NCBI GenBank assembly: GCA_014549065.1 | Contig: JACDOX010000009.1 | Span: forward strand, 11,165,188-11,229,187 | Source: Cardinalis cardinalis | Taxonomy: Eukaryota > Chordata > Aves > Passeriformes > Cardinalidae | Direction: 5' to 3' | DNA: 64,000 bases | Shown here: piece after piece, positions 1-11,825 of the stretch | Numbering within the stretch: position 1 is the stretch's first letter | Layout: each line of letters opens with the position of its first letter | Notes under the pieces: generated by a model | Told to the model about the DNA's origin: nothing | Database searches by the model: none | Seen by the model: the letters and a program-made list of their open reading frames with translations, nothing else | Position numbers and translations under genes: made by a program

Positions 1-1252
1 ATGACAAGGAACATGATAAATTTTCTTAATCAAACTGGGTATCAAGAGGTGGTCTGTCATCATTTCCCTTTCATTGCACTGTGAAAGAAAGCAAATAAGG
101 AGCATCCAGTGTGATACCCACTTCTGTTTCAAGTCTCCCCACCAAGTCATTAAACATTCTCTGGCCTTTGTCAACAGGCTGGTAAACATCCAGAGAAAGA
201 ATCAGAATAAAATAGTTTATTTAACATTCCTCTCCTCCAACTGCTGATTAGGATAAATAGTTTGGATAAAAAGTCTATCTGTTCCAAAAATCACAAAAAG
301 AAAGGATTCAGCTATCAGCAAAGTTTAGATTTGGTTTCAAATATTTTTAAACAGCAAAAGAGTTTTTTGTGGTCTTTGATATTTTCTCCATCCTCAGCAC
401 ATCATGTTAGCACCGTGTCAAAGCAAAACATCAACATCAAATGATCACTGGGTAAACTCCAGTGAACTGGAGTGAAAGGCTGGAGGCTGAAATTCCAGGC
501 ACAATATAAAATTTGGAGAAATGCCAGAACAGAGTTCTTTTTAAACTGCCTGAAAGGCTAAGGAACTGATTTCCAGCAAATCCCTTCATTGACCTAATAG
601 TTTGGAAATTGCTAATTCTGGTCAGACTGATGAGTCCTTTGAGCCAGGATCATTTCCTCTGACAGGGAAAAGTGTCAAATGTCTCAAAGAAAAACAGAAT
701 CTTCTTCCTCTGACCACCATTGTGCTCATCCATAATGAAAACAAAGCCACACTATGCCTAACAAAAAGCATGTACCTAGCACGCAGAAACTTGCGGTCAG
801 CTCAGGAAGTGAAACAGAAGAATTCAGCACTGCTTTTTATTTTTATCCTGGACAAAGCAGTTTTATAATCCTAACCTACTTGCCTTAAAATACTGGGGGG
901 AAGGGTACTCTCCAATAATTAATTATGTGCTCTGAAAATGTTTGGTGGGTTGTTTTTTTTTAATTTATAATAATCTTGTTGCCATTTAAGTTTTCCAACT
1001 GTCCCATTGCTCCTGTGTTAAACTACAGTAAACAGAAACAGCCAAATGCTCTTAGCAGCATTCAGAACTCCTCGTCAGATGCTGAGCCGGCGCAGATTAG
1101 AGTAGCTCCATTGCGTTCAACCATCATTTAAAATATTGAATGACTCCAAAAATCTTAAATGCCCATTCTCTATGTTTGTATTCTGTAAGAAACAGTCCAT
1201 CAANAATTATTTCTTTATTGTACCTCCGATATGTTTAATATCCTTCAAACAT

Positions 1253-1325
1253 TGGGTCAGATCCTCAGTTAACATAAATCAGCAAAGCTGAATTTACGGA
1301 TCAGTTTACACAACTAAGAATGCTG
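1253..1325. repeat. Partial copy of an old palindromic amniote repeat
   Basis: The stretch starting GGGTCAGATCCTCAG and continuing through a TAAATCAGC-A-AGCTGAATTTAC core matches one arm of a dispersed repeat I recognise from bird and turtle genomes, whose full copies read as a hairpin around a 'TTCAATGGAGC' centre. A fuller copy with both arms lies at 35.4 kb in this window. The copy is diverged and truncated, so it is ancient. I cannot assign a database family name. Confidence 0.5.
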
Positions 1326-2093
1326 CCTGTGGCTTTCCCACAGTAATAAAGTTAGACCACATACCCACTTTGGCTGAAATATCTGAAAACATCCAAAGGA
1401 TCTGCATGCTTAGCTCCCTTTAACAGGAACTGGGGATAATCCTATCCATCTATCTGATGGGTGATTTCTATTTGCAAAGCACAGATCCCTATGGTGCACT
1501 CACACCCCAGAATTATAGAAAGCAAGAAAGTTCCACAAATCGGCTTCACAAAGGAATGCTTTATATTTATATTATTTTATCAAGAAACTGTAACCACAGA
1601 ACATGTTTATGCTTTTCAAGTGAAAACTGCTGCTGGAACAAAATGGTGAACTCACTTCTAATTCTAAAAAATATATACCATTAAATTTCTCTTGAGTAAA
1701 AGTTACACAATATTGGCACATTAAATAATGCATGGCTTTACAGTTCATGGTTAATANACTAGTAAAACAGGAATAGTAGAATAACTCAAGAGTCAAGAAG
1801 CCATTAAAAATACGTTGATTTTCATTTTTACTATTATCTATGAAAAGAAAATTAGCTTTTTCAAAACCACATCTAGGAGGTGGCTACATATTTGTACCAG
1901 AGAATAAGGGAGTTTANCCCCAAGTTCACCACTGAAAATAATGTTCTCAGAGTAACTCTGAATGTGTAGTGTGAATTATTGAATGTCCCACACCATGAGA
2001 ATTGAGGCACTTTAAAATCTTATTTTTTTTAATAATGTCCAAAATATTCAGGATTTTCCACAAAACTACAACTGGTCTCTCTCATTCTTACAG

Positions 2094-2275
2094 TTTAGGA
2101 GAGCTGGTTGAAAAGGTGATGAGAACAGAACAAATGCTGGAACCAGAATGGAAAACAGAGATGGCTTATCCTGAACAGTGGTGTTTGGAAGACAACCATC
2201 CTCACAGCACCAGGGAGTGTCAAGGAGCATTCCACCAGCATGGAGGAAGCAACATCTGTTGGACGCTTCATGCAA
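2094..2275 (+). other. Exon-like block, 182 nt
   Basis: A pyrimidine-rich acceptor (CTCTCTCATTCTTACAG) precedes a 182-base block that is GC-richer than its surroundings and ends at CAA before GTAATT. One frame stays open through it, giving a hydrophilic peptide with segments such as EQMLEPEWKTEMAYPEQW. No domain is recognised. The minus strand is also open here, which argues for composition rather than coding. It could be an exon of a long non-coding RNA, a small coding exon, or a chance pseudo-exon. Confidence 0.15.
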
Positions 2276-5154
2276 GTAATTCAAAGTGGGGCCTGTGAAA
2301 TACATCTATAATGACAGTTTATTCTCTTGTAGTGAGAGTACGCATTAAAAGCCAAATTCCATTTTTTTGACAGGATTTCTGAAACAGACTGAAAAAAGAA
2401 ACATTATTCAAGAAAAGTGAAGTTTTTAACTGACTCATTTCAGAGTCACCCTCGCATACTTCAGCTTTTGATTTCATAAATTACTGCAAGACTTCTCTAA
2501 GATAGCTCAGCCACAAGAGCCCAACATATCACAGGAGCATGGTCTGGGCTGGGAAAAGGAAAGTGAGGGAACTCCAGCTCATCATTACAGCTTGTCCTGG
2601 CAAGTTGGAGAAAGAAAAACTAAATAGATAAGAAAATCAAATAAACAAGCCTCATTAACAAAGAAAAAGTATCCAACTTAGTTATCCTCTTGTTACAAAA
2701 ATGAAAAAAAACTGACACAAGTTCAACAGTAACATTTTGATATTGACTCCTCATATTCACTTTCTTACAATTAAGAATAAATTTTCTGTTGAAATGAAAA
2801 TAGCATTAAAAACTCATGTGGTAATATAATTTGTATATTTTCAGCTAGTACCTTTCACAATAGTGGATCTCAGAGGGAAGAGAAGCAGCAGCTATATACT
2901 TTCACTGAAGGTGAGGAATACAATACTAGAGCAGTAGCAGGCAGATAGCAGAAAAGAGGGGAAGCCAGATACTGTTTCTTATCTGCAGAAATTAGCCTGG
3001 AGCTGGATATCCCAGAGAGCATGAAAAAAAATTCCTTTTTTCTTTATTCTTTATTTTTTGCTCAAAATATTAAATATTATTTGAGTACAGAGAGATCNCT
3101 GGAACAGTAATACAGAAAATAATATTTAAATGTAATTATTTTAGTTTGGAATGGATAGCTTGGAAAGAGTTTCTTTCAAATTGTTGTATGCCATCTGTAA
3201 AATGATTACATATGCATAAAAAAACCTTGGGGGAAAAGGAAAAAGAGAGAAGAATTGACCAGTGGAATCCCTTGTGAAAGTATGTTTAAAAATACTGTGG
3301 TTTAACACAAACCAAAAGAAAAGCCAGGAAATTCTAACTTAAACCTAACAACTCCATCCTGAACCCATGCTGCTGAGAAAAATAAAAGGAACAATGCTGA
3401 GACTTAGAACAGATCTGCAACTTTAACTGAGCTTCCTGATTCCTCTCCCTTTGTTAAACACTTCTAATGTTAACATTTAAATAAATAGTTAACTGCATTT
3501 ATCACTGCTCTTTATAAATAACAAGTTTTTCAGCCTGAACATAGGGTAGGTCCGTTTGCTGCAGCCAAAGCACAGAGTTTAAGCACTTTTCATGATGTTT
3601 CTTGTGTAAACAAACATCACTGAAGCCTTGTGAAGGTTCAATTTTATGGCAACTTCTTANTATGGTTCCATACTAGAGTAAATGAGGATTTTTCTCAGGT
3701 CCTCCCTTTGGGATGATTTTTCATTTTGTAAAAACATATACAATTATTGAATAATCTTACATGTATGTCAAAATTATAATTAATTCCACTGTAAAAAGGA
3801 TATATGTTTATTATTAGTTGCAATTGGAAATTACTGAATTTGGGCATTTTCTTTTCNGTTGTAAGTGATTTGCTTCTTGATCTTGGATACGCTACAGGCA
3901 CATTTATTATGCTTCTGCAATGTGCTTTTTTGGGATATATATATGATATTTATAATAATACTACTTTGTGCAGTATTTGTTTTCCTTTCTAGTTTTATTT
4001 CTATTCAGTACTCATAGAAATAAAAAATAAAGTTTAAAGCTTGCTCAGTTAAATGAAATGTGTATTGTAAAAGGTTTTGTAGAAGTGAGACTGTTCATGA
4101 TTATATTCTGTTTCAGCAACACCTCCTCCCCAGGTAGAAGATAGATGTAAGCCCATCTATTCTTCTGCCACTTAGCAAGAAGCAACACTATCATGCAAAT
4201 TCCAACAGCCCACTGCATCTTCTATTTTATTTTATCTTCTAAATACACTTATATACATTTACCAAATTTTACATAATTTCCATCAATAAACTGAAATCAG
4301 GAATGACCAAATAATATTAATCTGAATTATCTGCTGAGTTTCCCCCTCAACATCATCAGTGTCCCTTCCCACAAGACATGGACTGCTTTGATGGCTCTTT
4401 CCTCAATCACATATCCATGCATGCTAGTTTTTAATTACTCTTTGATCAACACCTAAGATCCTGAACATTTATTTCCTTCACTCACTGATTTTTTTAGAAA
4501 AACTTGTTTTTCTTCTAATTTGACCACCTGTTTGCTATTATGCTGAGTTCAGCGTAGGTCTCAGCGAAAACATTTCTACTGTTGGCTGACCAAATGGACA
4601 CTGGTTGTATAACAGCTGAAGTTTGATAGGTGCAGAAGATGAGCCTGTGGAAAATGTGGCAATGTGTTTTGCAGACTTAAAAAGGAGAAAAAAAAAAGAC
4701 AAAACAGTGCTTTGTTCAAAAGTGGGCACTCTGTCAGGATTAGTATTATTATTATTTATAGTTTGCTCTGATAGACAATGTATGAATATTAAGCACAAGA
4801 CAGGCCCTTCCCTGTAATCAAAGCAGAAAAGAGAGCCCAGAATGCAGCACTGGGGGTACACAGCATTTCAGGTTTGGGAAGAACTGAGCAGTTAAGAATG
4901 AGGCTAAGTAGGGGAATAGAACTGAACATAGAAAACAAAGCAAATAAAAGATAAGGGAATATGTGAAAAGCCTGTCTGAGGATGGGAGGAAACAGGAGAA
5001 ATTTGAAGCTAACAATCTATTTGCTTAGTAAGACAATTTAGTCAAAACCATAAAGATTCAGCCAAAATCATCATCAATTTTGTTTGTTTTATTAGGTTTT
5101 CTTTGACAGTAAGAATGAGCAAATTTGCTAAACTGCTGTACTAAAGAACAATAT

Positions 5155-5245
5155 TTTCAGATACAGAAGCCTCATATATATCTGTTATACCTCCAAGTGT
5201 GGGATAAATATGATCCAAGGGTGGAGCAAAGTTCCACAAAGAGAG
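5155..5245 (+). repeat. Possible degraded CR1 patch
   Basis: The string ATGATCCAAGGGTGGAGCA resembles the CR1 3'-region segment 'ATGATCAGAGGGCTGGAGCA'. Only a short part is recognisable and the flanks are not convincing. It may be an old plus-strand CR1 remnant or a coincidence. Confidence 0.25.
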
Positions 5246-7194
5246 AGGAGAAATTATACACTCCAGAAGTCTTTCAAAATATCGCAGTGGCATCTAGTGA
5301 GCAAAGCATCAGTTTCAGTTGGGAAGAAATTCAAATGTGGTCTTGAGCACTGAATTAGCTAGAAAAACAACTCAGATAAGTTAAAAACACCTCCAGCAAT
5401 TAAAGGATGATTCAGAGTTCTGACCAGAAACTACATCACATGAAAGATTACTGTGTAGGTTTCACCATAATAAAGAATGTAAGAAATGGAAACATTCCTG
5501 GACCATATTACTTCTGCTCTGCCAGCAAATTAAACTAAAGAAAAAAAAAAGAATAAAACAAACTCCATCTCCTCCAATTTCCAGTGGCTTATTTTAGTAA
5601 CTTCTCTCTGCCTACATAGAGAAAGAGGATGATATTTTCACAGATGGAAATAAGTGACTCTCTTGTGCCAGGATTTGGCAACTGCTGCCCCATATTGGAA
5701 GATCTGGGAACTCTAACTGCAGCAAATTGTGCAAAATGTATATTATATACGGCATAGTTTGTGTTGTAAAGCAGCAACACGTTCAAGTGAAGGGAAATGA
5801 TTCACATAACAGCTTGGAGAAAACTCTACAACGGTGGCAAGTACTGATTCAGACCTCTTTCTCAAAACACCAATGTGTTACTACAGAGATTTGCATGATC
5901 TCAAAGCTAAACATGAAGCAATGTAGCGAATCTGCAGCCTTCCTGAGAATTTGTATTGATCCCTGGACATTTGGAACTCTGAAACTGCAGACCCACCCAG
6001 ATCTACACAAATATATAAAATTATTCCTTTCTTATGTATTACAGCACACTGATTGAAAATGCTCTTTTCAGTCCTGCCATACTGTTCATATTATACACAA
6101 GGGAGAATTAAAAAAAAAAACTAGCAAAGCAAAGGCAAAACAGGTGCCATAAGAAAGCCATGCTGCAAAGAAGTACAAAACTGCTGGTGGGGCTTAGGAC
6201 TTGCTTGAGGTTCAGATTGCAATTATGTTCCTTTTTGCAACAAATTGGAAGGATATGTTAAAAATAAAGAAATACTGTTATTCTGTGGCAAAATAGTGTA
6301 AAGAAAATTTTGATGTGTGTTCTGTCATTGATTTTCCTGGTATTTAACAACAAATTTATCAGCTGCCACTCANACACAGAGAATCTAAGACGTACATCAG
6401 CTATTTCCTCAGGCTCATAACACAGAGTTTTGGCAAAGGTGGAATCAAGTCCTATTTCTGCTTTCTCCCTTTGCACATAAGCATGACAGTGGTTGACCTG
6501 GCAGCTCATGCAAATTACCTCAACTGAGTTGTGATATTGATTATTTTTCTAGCTCTCAGTTTTATATTTTTCTTGCATCTACTGGGTTTCAGGCTTTTTT
6601 TCTTGGAGTGGGAGAAAAGAAAGCAAGAAATTAATACAGAAAAAAAAGAAAAGCAGGGAAACTCCAAACGTATCAAGTTACCTTTCTGGTTTACATCACC
6701 AGATGTGTTATCATTTTGCTGAAGCCCTGCATGTGAAGGACCCCCTTTTCTTCCAGCCCTGGGGCAATGATTGAAATATAGGGTACTTCTATGAGTAGAG
6801 TGCACCTTTGGAAGATTTGGGATAAGTATTCTGGAACTTCTCATTTCAATCTCATTTTTTGAAGAGATTTCAAAATATAGTTAATGAGATTGTCTGTTCA
6901 AAGTAGGAGAAGCTCCAACATTCTCCAGGTGAAAATAGGACGGTAAACCTGGAAAACTGCTGGCTTGCTAGCATATAAATAGTAAGGATAAAGTCTGTGC
7001 CTTAATTTGATCATTAGGAATTTTTGTTACCACAAAAGATATTCTGTAAAGCTTAATGTCAGTGCTATGCAATGACAAAAAANCCCCCAGCTTTCTCTGG
7101 ATGTGTAAACCTGAGACTGTTAAGCAACGAGAAGAGAGTAATCCAGCTGCTGTTATTCTCAATGCTCCTAAGGCGAGTACTTGGCCATCCTTGT

Positions 7195-7290
7195 GTCTGT
7201 ACTTTGGGGAGGATATCAGATCCTGGAGTTCAAAGGAGGGTCACAGAAATGATACAGGGCCTGGAAAACAAGTCTTCTCAATCAAGGCTT
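7195..7290 (+). repeat. Degraded CR1 fragment
   Basis: The segment with GGAGTTCAAAGGAGGGTCAC followed by AGAAATGATACAGGGCCTGG matches the part of CR1 lying a few hundred bases before its 3' end, on the plus strand. It sits 400 bases upstream of a clear plus-strand CR1 3' end, so both may be parts of one insertion broken up by other sequence. Confidence 0.5.
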
Positions 7291-7679
7291 AAGGAGAGCT
7301 GCTTGTCAGATAAGCTCAAACACAGATTAAAGGCACACACAGGGAGAAATTCTGGAAAATAAGAAGAAGCCTTTCAGCCTTTTTGGCAAGGATTTTGCAG
7401 GACTCATTTCTCCAACACTAACAGCAAAATTCAATCCTTAAACATGGCAATTAGTTTAAGAAGATGATTAAACACAGAGAAAGGCAGGGACTACAGTATT
7501 GAGTTTCCAAGGGATGGGCAGGGTGGGTGAGCTCTGGGGGAGGCTGATCCGGGACAGCAAAGCCTGGCAGTGCCTTCAGGGTCCCAACACAGTGTCCAGC
7601 AGTAGTGTCCTGTGGCACTCTAACATGGACCCTTATGTGGCACGTGGTTGTTTCAGTCCAATCAATTCTATATAATTTC

Positions 7680-7700
7680 AGGTGCAGCCCTACTGCACCT
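7680..7700. repeat. Perfect 8-bp inverted repeat at a CR1 boundary
   Basis: AGGTGCAG and CTGCACCT are separated by five bases, giving a small hairpin. It lies directly at the point where recognisable CR1 sequence begins. It may be coincidental; no element with such termini is otherwise visible. Confidence 0.4.
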
Positions 7701-8012
7701 AACAAGGTCCACAAGAGAGCTGGAGACAGACTCATTACAAGAACATATAGTGACAAGGCAATGGATAATGGCTTCATACTGAAAGACAGTAGGCTTAGGT
7801 TAGATATTAGGAAATAATTCTTTACTGTGAGGGTGGTGAGGCACTGGAATGGGTTGACCCGAGGACCTACAGATGCCCCAGCCCTGGAAGTGTTCAACAG
7901 CTGGATGAGACTCTGAGCCATCTGTGGAAGATGTTCCAGCCCACAGAAGGGTTTGGAACTAGATGATCTTCAAGGTCTTTTCCAGCCCAAAATGTTCCAT
8001 GACTCTATGATT
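7701..8012 (+). mobile_element. CR1 LINE, 3' end
   Basis: A truncated copy of the avian CR1 non-LTR retrotransposon in plus orientation. Recognisable landmarks in order are AGAGCTGGAGACAGACTC, AATGGCTTCATACTGAAAGA, the strong TTCTTTACTGTGAGGGTGGT block followed by GAGGCACTGGAATGGGTTG, GAAGTGTTCAACAGCTGGAT, and the terminal TTCCATGACTCTATGATT tail. CR1 copies are normally 5'-truncated and end in a short ATTCTATGA-type repeat, as here. It carries no intact protein frame. The 156-codon minus-strand frame across it is a shadow of its composition. Confidence 0.93.
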
Positions 8013-8830
8013 TGCTGTTTTTGCAGCTCCTCTTTCATGCAGCTTTTCTCCTGAGACTGAAAACGTGTTGTGCCACTGGTGTGAGGGAGCCAGTGACATC
8101 AATTACAGTCAGCACTGGCAGGGCAAGGTCAAAGAATTCCTTGTCTCCTTTACTCCCTGTCTCTTTACGCACATCTTTTATGTCCCACACAATGCAAGAT
8201 ATATTTTGAATAATGACATAATTGAGCTAAACCCAGAAATTTTCTCTCTGGATTAGTCAGAGCATATCCACATAAATGGGCGAGGTGCAGTAGGGCTGGT
8301 AGCAATTCCTCCATGGATGTTTTTAGCATGGGCTGAATCCACGGTGATTCTGACATTTTATAAAGCTGAGTGTCCATTTGTAGCTGTTGCAGAGTAGCAG
8401 TGATTAGTGACTGACTTGCTTGATTGCAGAAGTCATCAGGCAAACTTTGCAATGCAACTGTATTCAGACCAAGTAAAGAAATAAGAAATTTAGTGAGTGA
8501 AAACACAGGTATCCCTGCCAGATGTTTTTGAAGAGCCAAGTAAAGAAACAGGATACTAAGCTCCTCCAAAGAACAGATCCTGACTGTAAAAAACAGTTGT
8601 TTTCTTTCCTCCATTTTTTGGGTGCTGCAACCTGCTTGCTCTAAAACACACTCTGCCGGGGTCCCTGTACAATTCACCAAAAAGCTCCCGAGCACACGAC
8701 TCCTCTCTCTGCTCTGAAGTCATGCAGGTTGCAGGCCTCACTTTGCTTCCTTTAAACCAGAGAACCTGGACATGGCAAAGCTCACTTGAGTCAGCCAGTC
8801 TGTTTTTGTGAACAGGTGGCAATAATTCAA
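8013..8830 (-). other. GC-richer block with 176-codon unidentified open frame
   Basis: The frame from 8695 down to 8165 is the longest stop-free frame in the window: 176 codons in AT-rich DNA, where long frames are unlikely by chance. A second minus-strand frame (8822-8556) overlaps it in another register. The product contains hydrophobic stretches (for example LSILFLYLALQKHLAG) and a glutamine-rich segment (SLITATLQQLQMDTQL), but I recognise no domain. It could be the remains of a retroviral or transposon protein, given the CR1 directly to its left, or chance. No start context or splice site was decisive. Confidence 0.25.
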
Positions 8831-11825
8831 CAGTTATTGAAAGGATGTTGAAACAGTAAGGTGTAGATTATTTGATTGTGAAACCAATGATGGTTTGTCA
8901 GTTCTTAGGCAAACTGTATCCTAGTTTACAATGCCTAGGCAGGTCCAAAGCATGCCTGCTGATTGTTGACCCCAGTGGCCCATTTCACTGTTTAAACCAA
9001 AAAGAAATTAATTTTTTAAATTAATAAATAGATAAATAAATACATTTTTAAAAATCTTCCTCGCTCTGAAATCTCAGCTGTAGCTTTGGCCTCAGAGAGT
9101 TGAAGCTGCCAATGGAAATCCCACACAGGCCTCATCCACTGAGGAAAATTTCCAAACCCCTTAGACATCTGCAGTTTTCCAGGACCTGTTTTGATTTTTC
9201 AGAGTACCTGAAGTCTCAGTATTGTCCCTCTCTTTCCAGCCCAAGGATAGAGACCAAAGAGCCTGGCACTACTCTGAGAGAACAACAATGCTTATGTTTC
9301 CTTAACTATCTTTGTTGAAGAGATTTGTTAAAATAAAACATATATGAGGAAGTAACAACTAATAAAATAAACTAGATATAAGTCGTTTTCTGTTCATTGA
9401 AAACTCTTTCCAGACTATTGTTAGGCATCATTCAAATTTGTAGTCTCTGTGAAAAGTCAAATACGGTACCACATAAAGCAATTTACTTGGTGAAATGTGA
9501 CAGATTTCACAGTGGAAACACTGAAGTTATTTTGTTTTTTTTAATCAAATTTTTTTTGTTTCTTTAACAGTCTAAGAAGACAAAGCACAAAAAGGTCACA
9601 GCTGAAGTGTGAGAGGGACTCATAACTGATAACTTTTTGAAAGCAATCACAGGGAGACACAGGAAGATTGGAAGTGCTGATAACTGTGAAGATACATATA
9701 AATAACAGTACATGACAGGAGATATCTCCTTAGGCTCCAACTCACCTTTCAACCTCTTTTATTAATTACTGCATAATATTCTCACTCCTTGGAGCACTTC
9801 CCTCACTCTTACAAGCATCATCAGCATAGCTTCCAGAAAGTGTCAGCTGAAAGCCAGCAAGGAGGTCACAAGACGTGTAAATTCCCACTCTGTTCAAAGC
9901 ACAAGATAACATTTTCGTTAATAAACACTATGACTATTGAGTAGTTTAATGATCCTATGTTCATCTCAGTCTTTCAAGTTTTTTGTCCCCCTTTCCTTCT
10001 CTTCCTTTTGCATCCCCTTTTTTTTGTTTTAAAGCATAGAGAAAATTTTAGAGAATACCACTCAAACCAAGATTGTTGCTTTGCAAATTCAATTTCATAG
10101 ACACAAAAGGGGAGATTTGAAAACAAAAATATACAAAACTCACTTTTTCATAGAAATTAGGTAAAGTTATCCCCTTTCCCTTTATTTAATAGGGAAATCT
10201 TAATTTCTTTTTTCCACACTCAGGATTTCAACATTGTACTACTTCATAAGGAAGATAATGGGGGAAAATGAACATGAAAAGAAAATTTCAAATAATTTTG
10301 TGCTTAGGTTGAAATATAGAGAAGAAGTTTCACAAGNAGTGACCCAAGATATTACTTATCACACTTCTGTACAATACAGGGATTTTCCTATTGTTAAGAA
10401 CCAATAATTTGAGAAATAAGGGAGGATTTTTATACTAAGTACAGAACCACAAAGTCTCTCAGTGTTAGCCTTTTCCAAACAACAGTGGGTAGAATCAAGA
10501 TTAGACTGCAGGACCAAACATGAAGTGATAACTTGCTTTATTCCCAGACTTTTAATACATGGGGATGCTGGTCTCTTCACAAATGGCTGACTTATATGGT
10601 GCTACCAAGCCCCAGGGCAGAAAAAAAAACCCAATAAAGAATGGTTTAATCAATGGCACTAGTAGTCATGTCTTTTAATATCGTGGCAGTTACCCACAGA
10701 TATTAAAATTCTAGGATTGTGTAAGATTTTCCATGGATTTTCCTTGTGGTTTCCAGCAACAACCACATTCACCACACATTCACACATTCACATTCACATT
10801 CAGCAATGCTCCTGCTAGAGACCTGTGGTGGACAGAATCCATTGACTACTACTACTAGNTTTAGTTTCTGAAACATGTATTTTACTTTTCATCAGATTGC
10901 AGGGTAGATTGGCACCAACAAAGCTGATAATTTAGTTCACTGATTGGAAATAATTGGAGGATATAAAATTCTATGGGTAAAAAACAAGACAAGAAACCAA
11001 GAGGGTGATTTAGGATGAATATAGAAAAGGGCATTTCAGCAGACACTTAACACTAGGAAAGAGAAGTTACTACAGCATTATGCTGGGATTCATGGAATCC
11101 CCAGTTTAATTCTAGCCACTTATTTGGCAAAGAACTGTTTTGATTGTCTAAGCTTCCTGATCTAAAAACTAGATCACAGAATAGAATATTTCTGTAAAGT
11201 GTTTTAAGATTTTAAAGTAATATTCAGCATAAAGACTTACTTCTGTTGTAGACAAAGGCATTAGACAGGAAATTTAGTCTATGCATAAATCAGTCACACT
11301 TTGCAAACTTTGAGGTTTTTCTATTTGAAATTTACTGTTTATGGAACAATGCTGTCCTTGTAAGGTGGCTGAACAAGAACTTTTTCTGCGGTGTGTAATT
11401 TCTATTGTTCACTCCTATTTATTGTAAAGGAAATAGATCCTGTTGTACCAGGACCAAAGGTAGTATTAGCTTGTAGGTGCCTTTGCTATTGAAGTAATAA
11501 ATTATCAGGTTTTTACATCAGCTTTACTAAACAAGCATCTCTAAATCCACAAGCTGAACAAATGAAACATTGTTTCAGAGGAGAGATTCTGATTCAGAAA
11601 GGATTCCAAACTTCATTGCACAGAACTGATAAAGGAAACACTTCCCCTNTAACTACGTGATAATAACCAATTACACAGGAAAAAAAGCACACAGACCTAG
11701 ATATTTCCATTAGATTATTGACCAGAAATAGTTGGCAAACAGCTGGAACATTTACATTTATACTGTCACCATCCCTTTACATTTCATTTTTAAATATATG
11801 TTCCCATTTTTATCATATTTACACC
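8831..11825. other. Unique non-coding sequence
   Basis: No gene, LTR or clear CR1 copy is visible. There are short poly-A and poly-T tracts, a small CACATTCA-type tandem array at 10.77 kb and an (ACT)4 run near 10.85 kb. One minus-strand block (9846-9813) has good GT-AG signals around only 34 bases and is not supported further. Confidence 0.6.
10764..10803. repeat. Imperfect CACATTCA tandem array
   Basis: About five variants of CACATTCA and CACACATTCA follow one another. A short simple repeat with no other role visible. Confidence 0.75.

Larger units (their letters stand above)
1..7190. other. Unique AT-rich non-coding sequence
   Basis: No recognised gene. Open frames here are short (the longest about 109 codons), lie on both strands and show no family motif. 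Apart from the separately listed old repeat near 1.3 kb, the exon-like block at 2.1 kb and a weak CR1-like patch near 5.2 kb, I see only scattered poly-A and poly-T runs. Best read as intergenic or intronic DNA. Confidence 0.7.

Noticed and set aside
7451..7921. 156-codon minus-strand open frame
   Set aside because: Most of it lies antisense to the CR1 3' end, which explains its composition; no domain is seen.
9813..9846. 34-base minus-strand micro-exon with good GT-AG signals
   Set aside because: Too short to support without transcript data; such pseudo-exons are expected many times in 64 kb.
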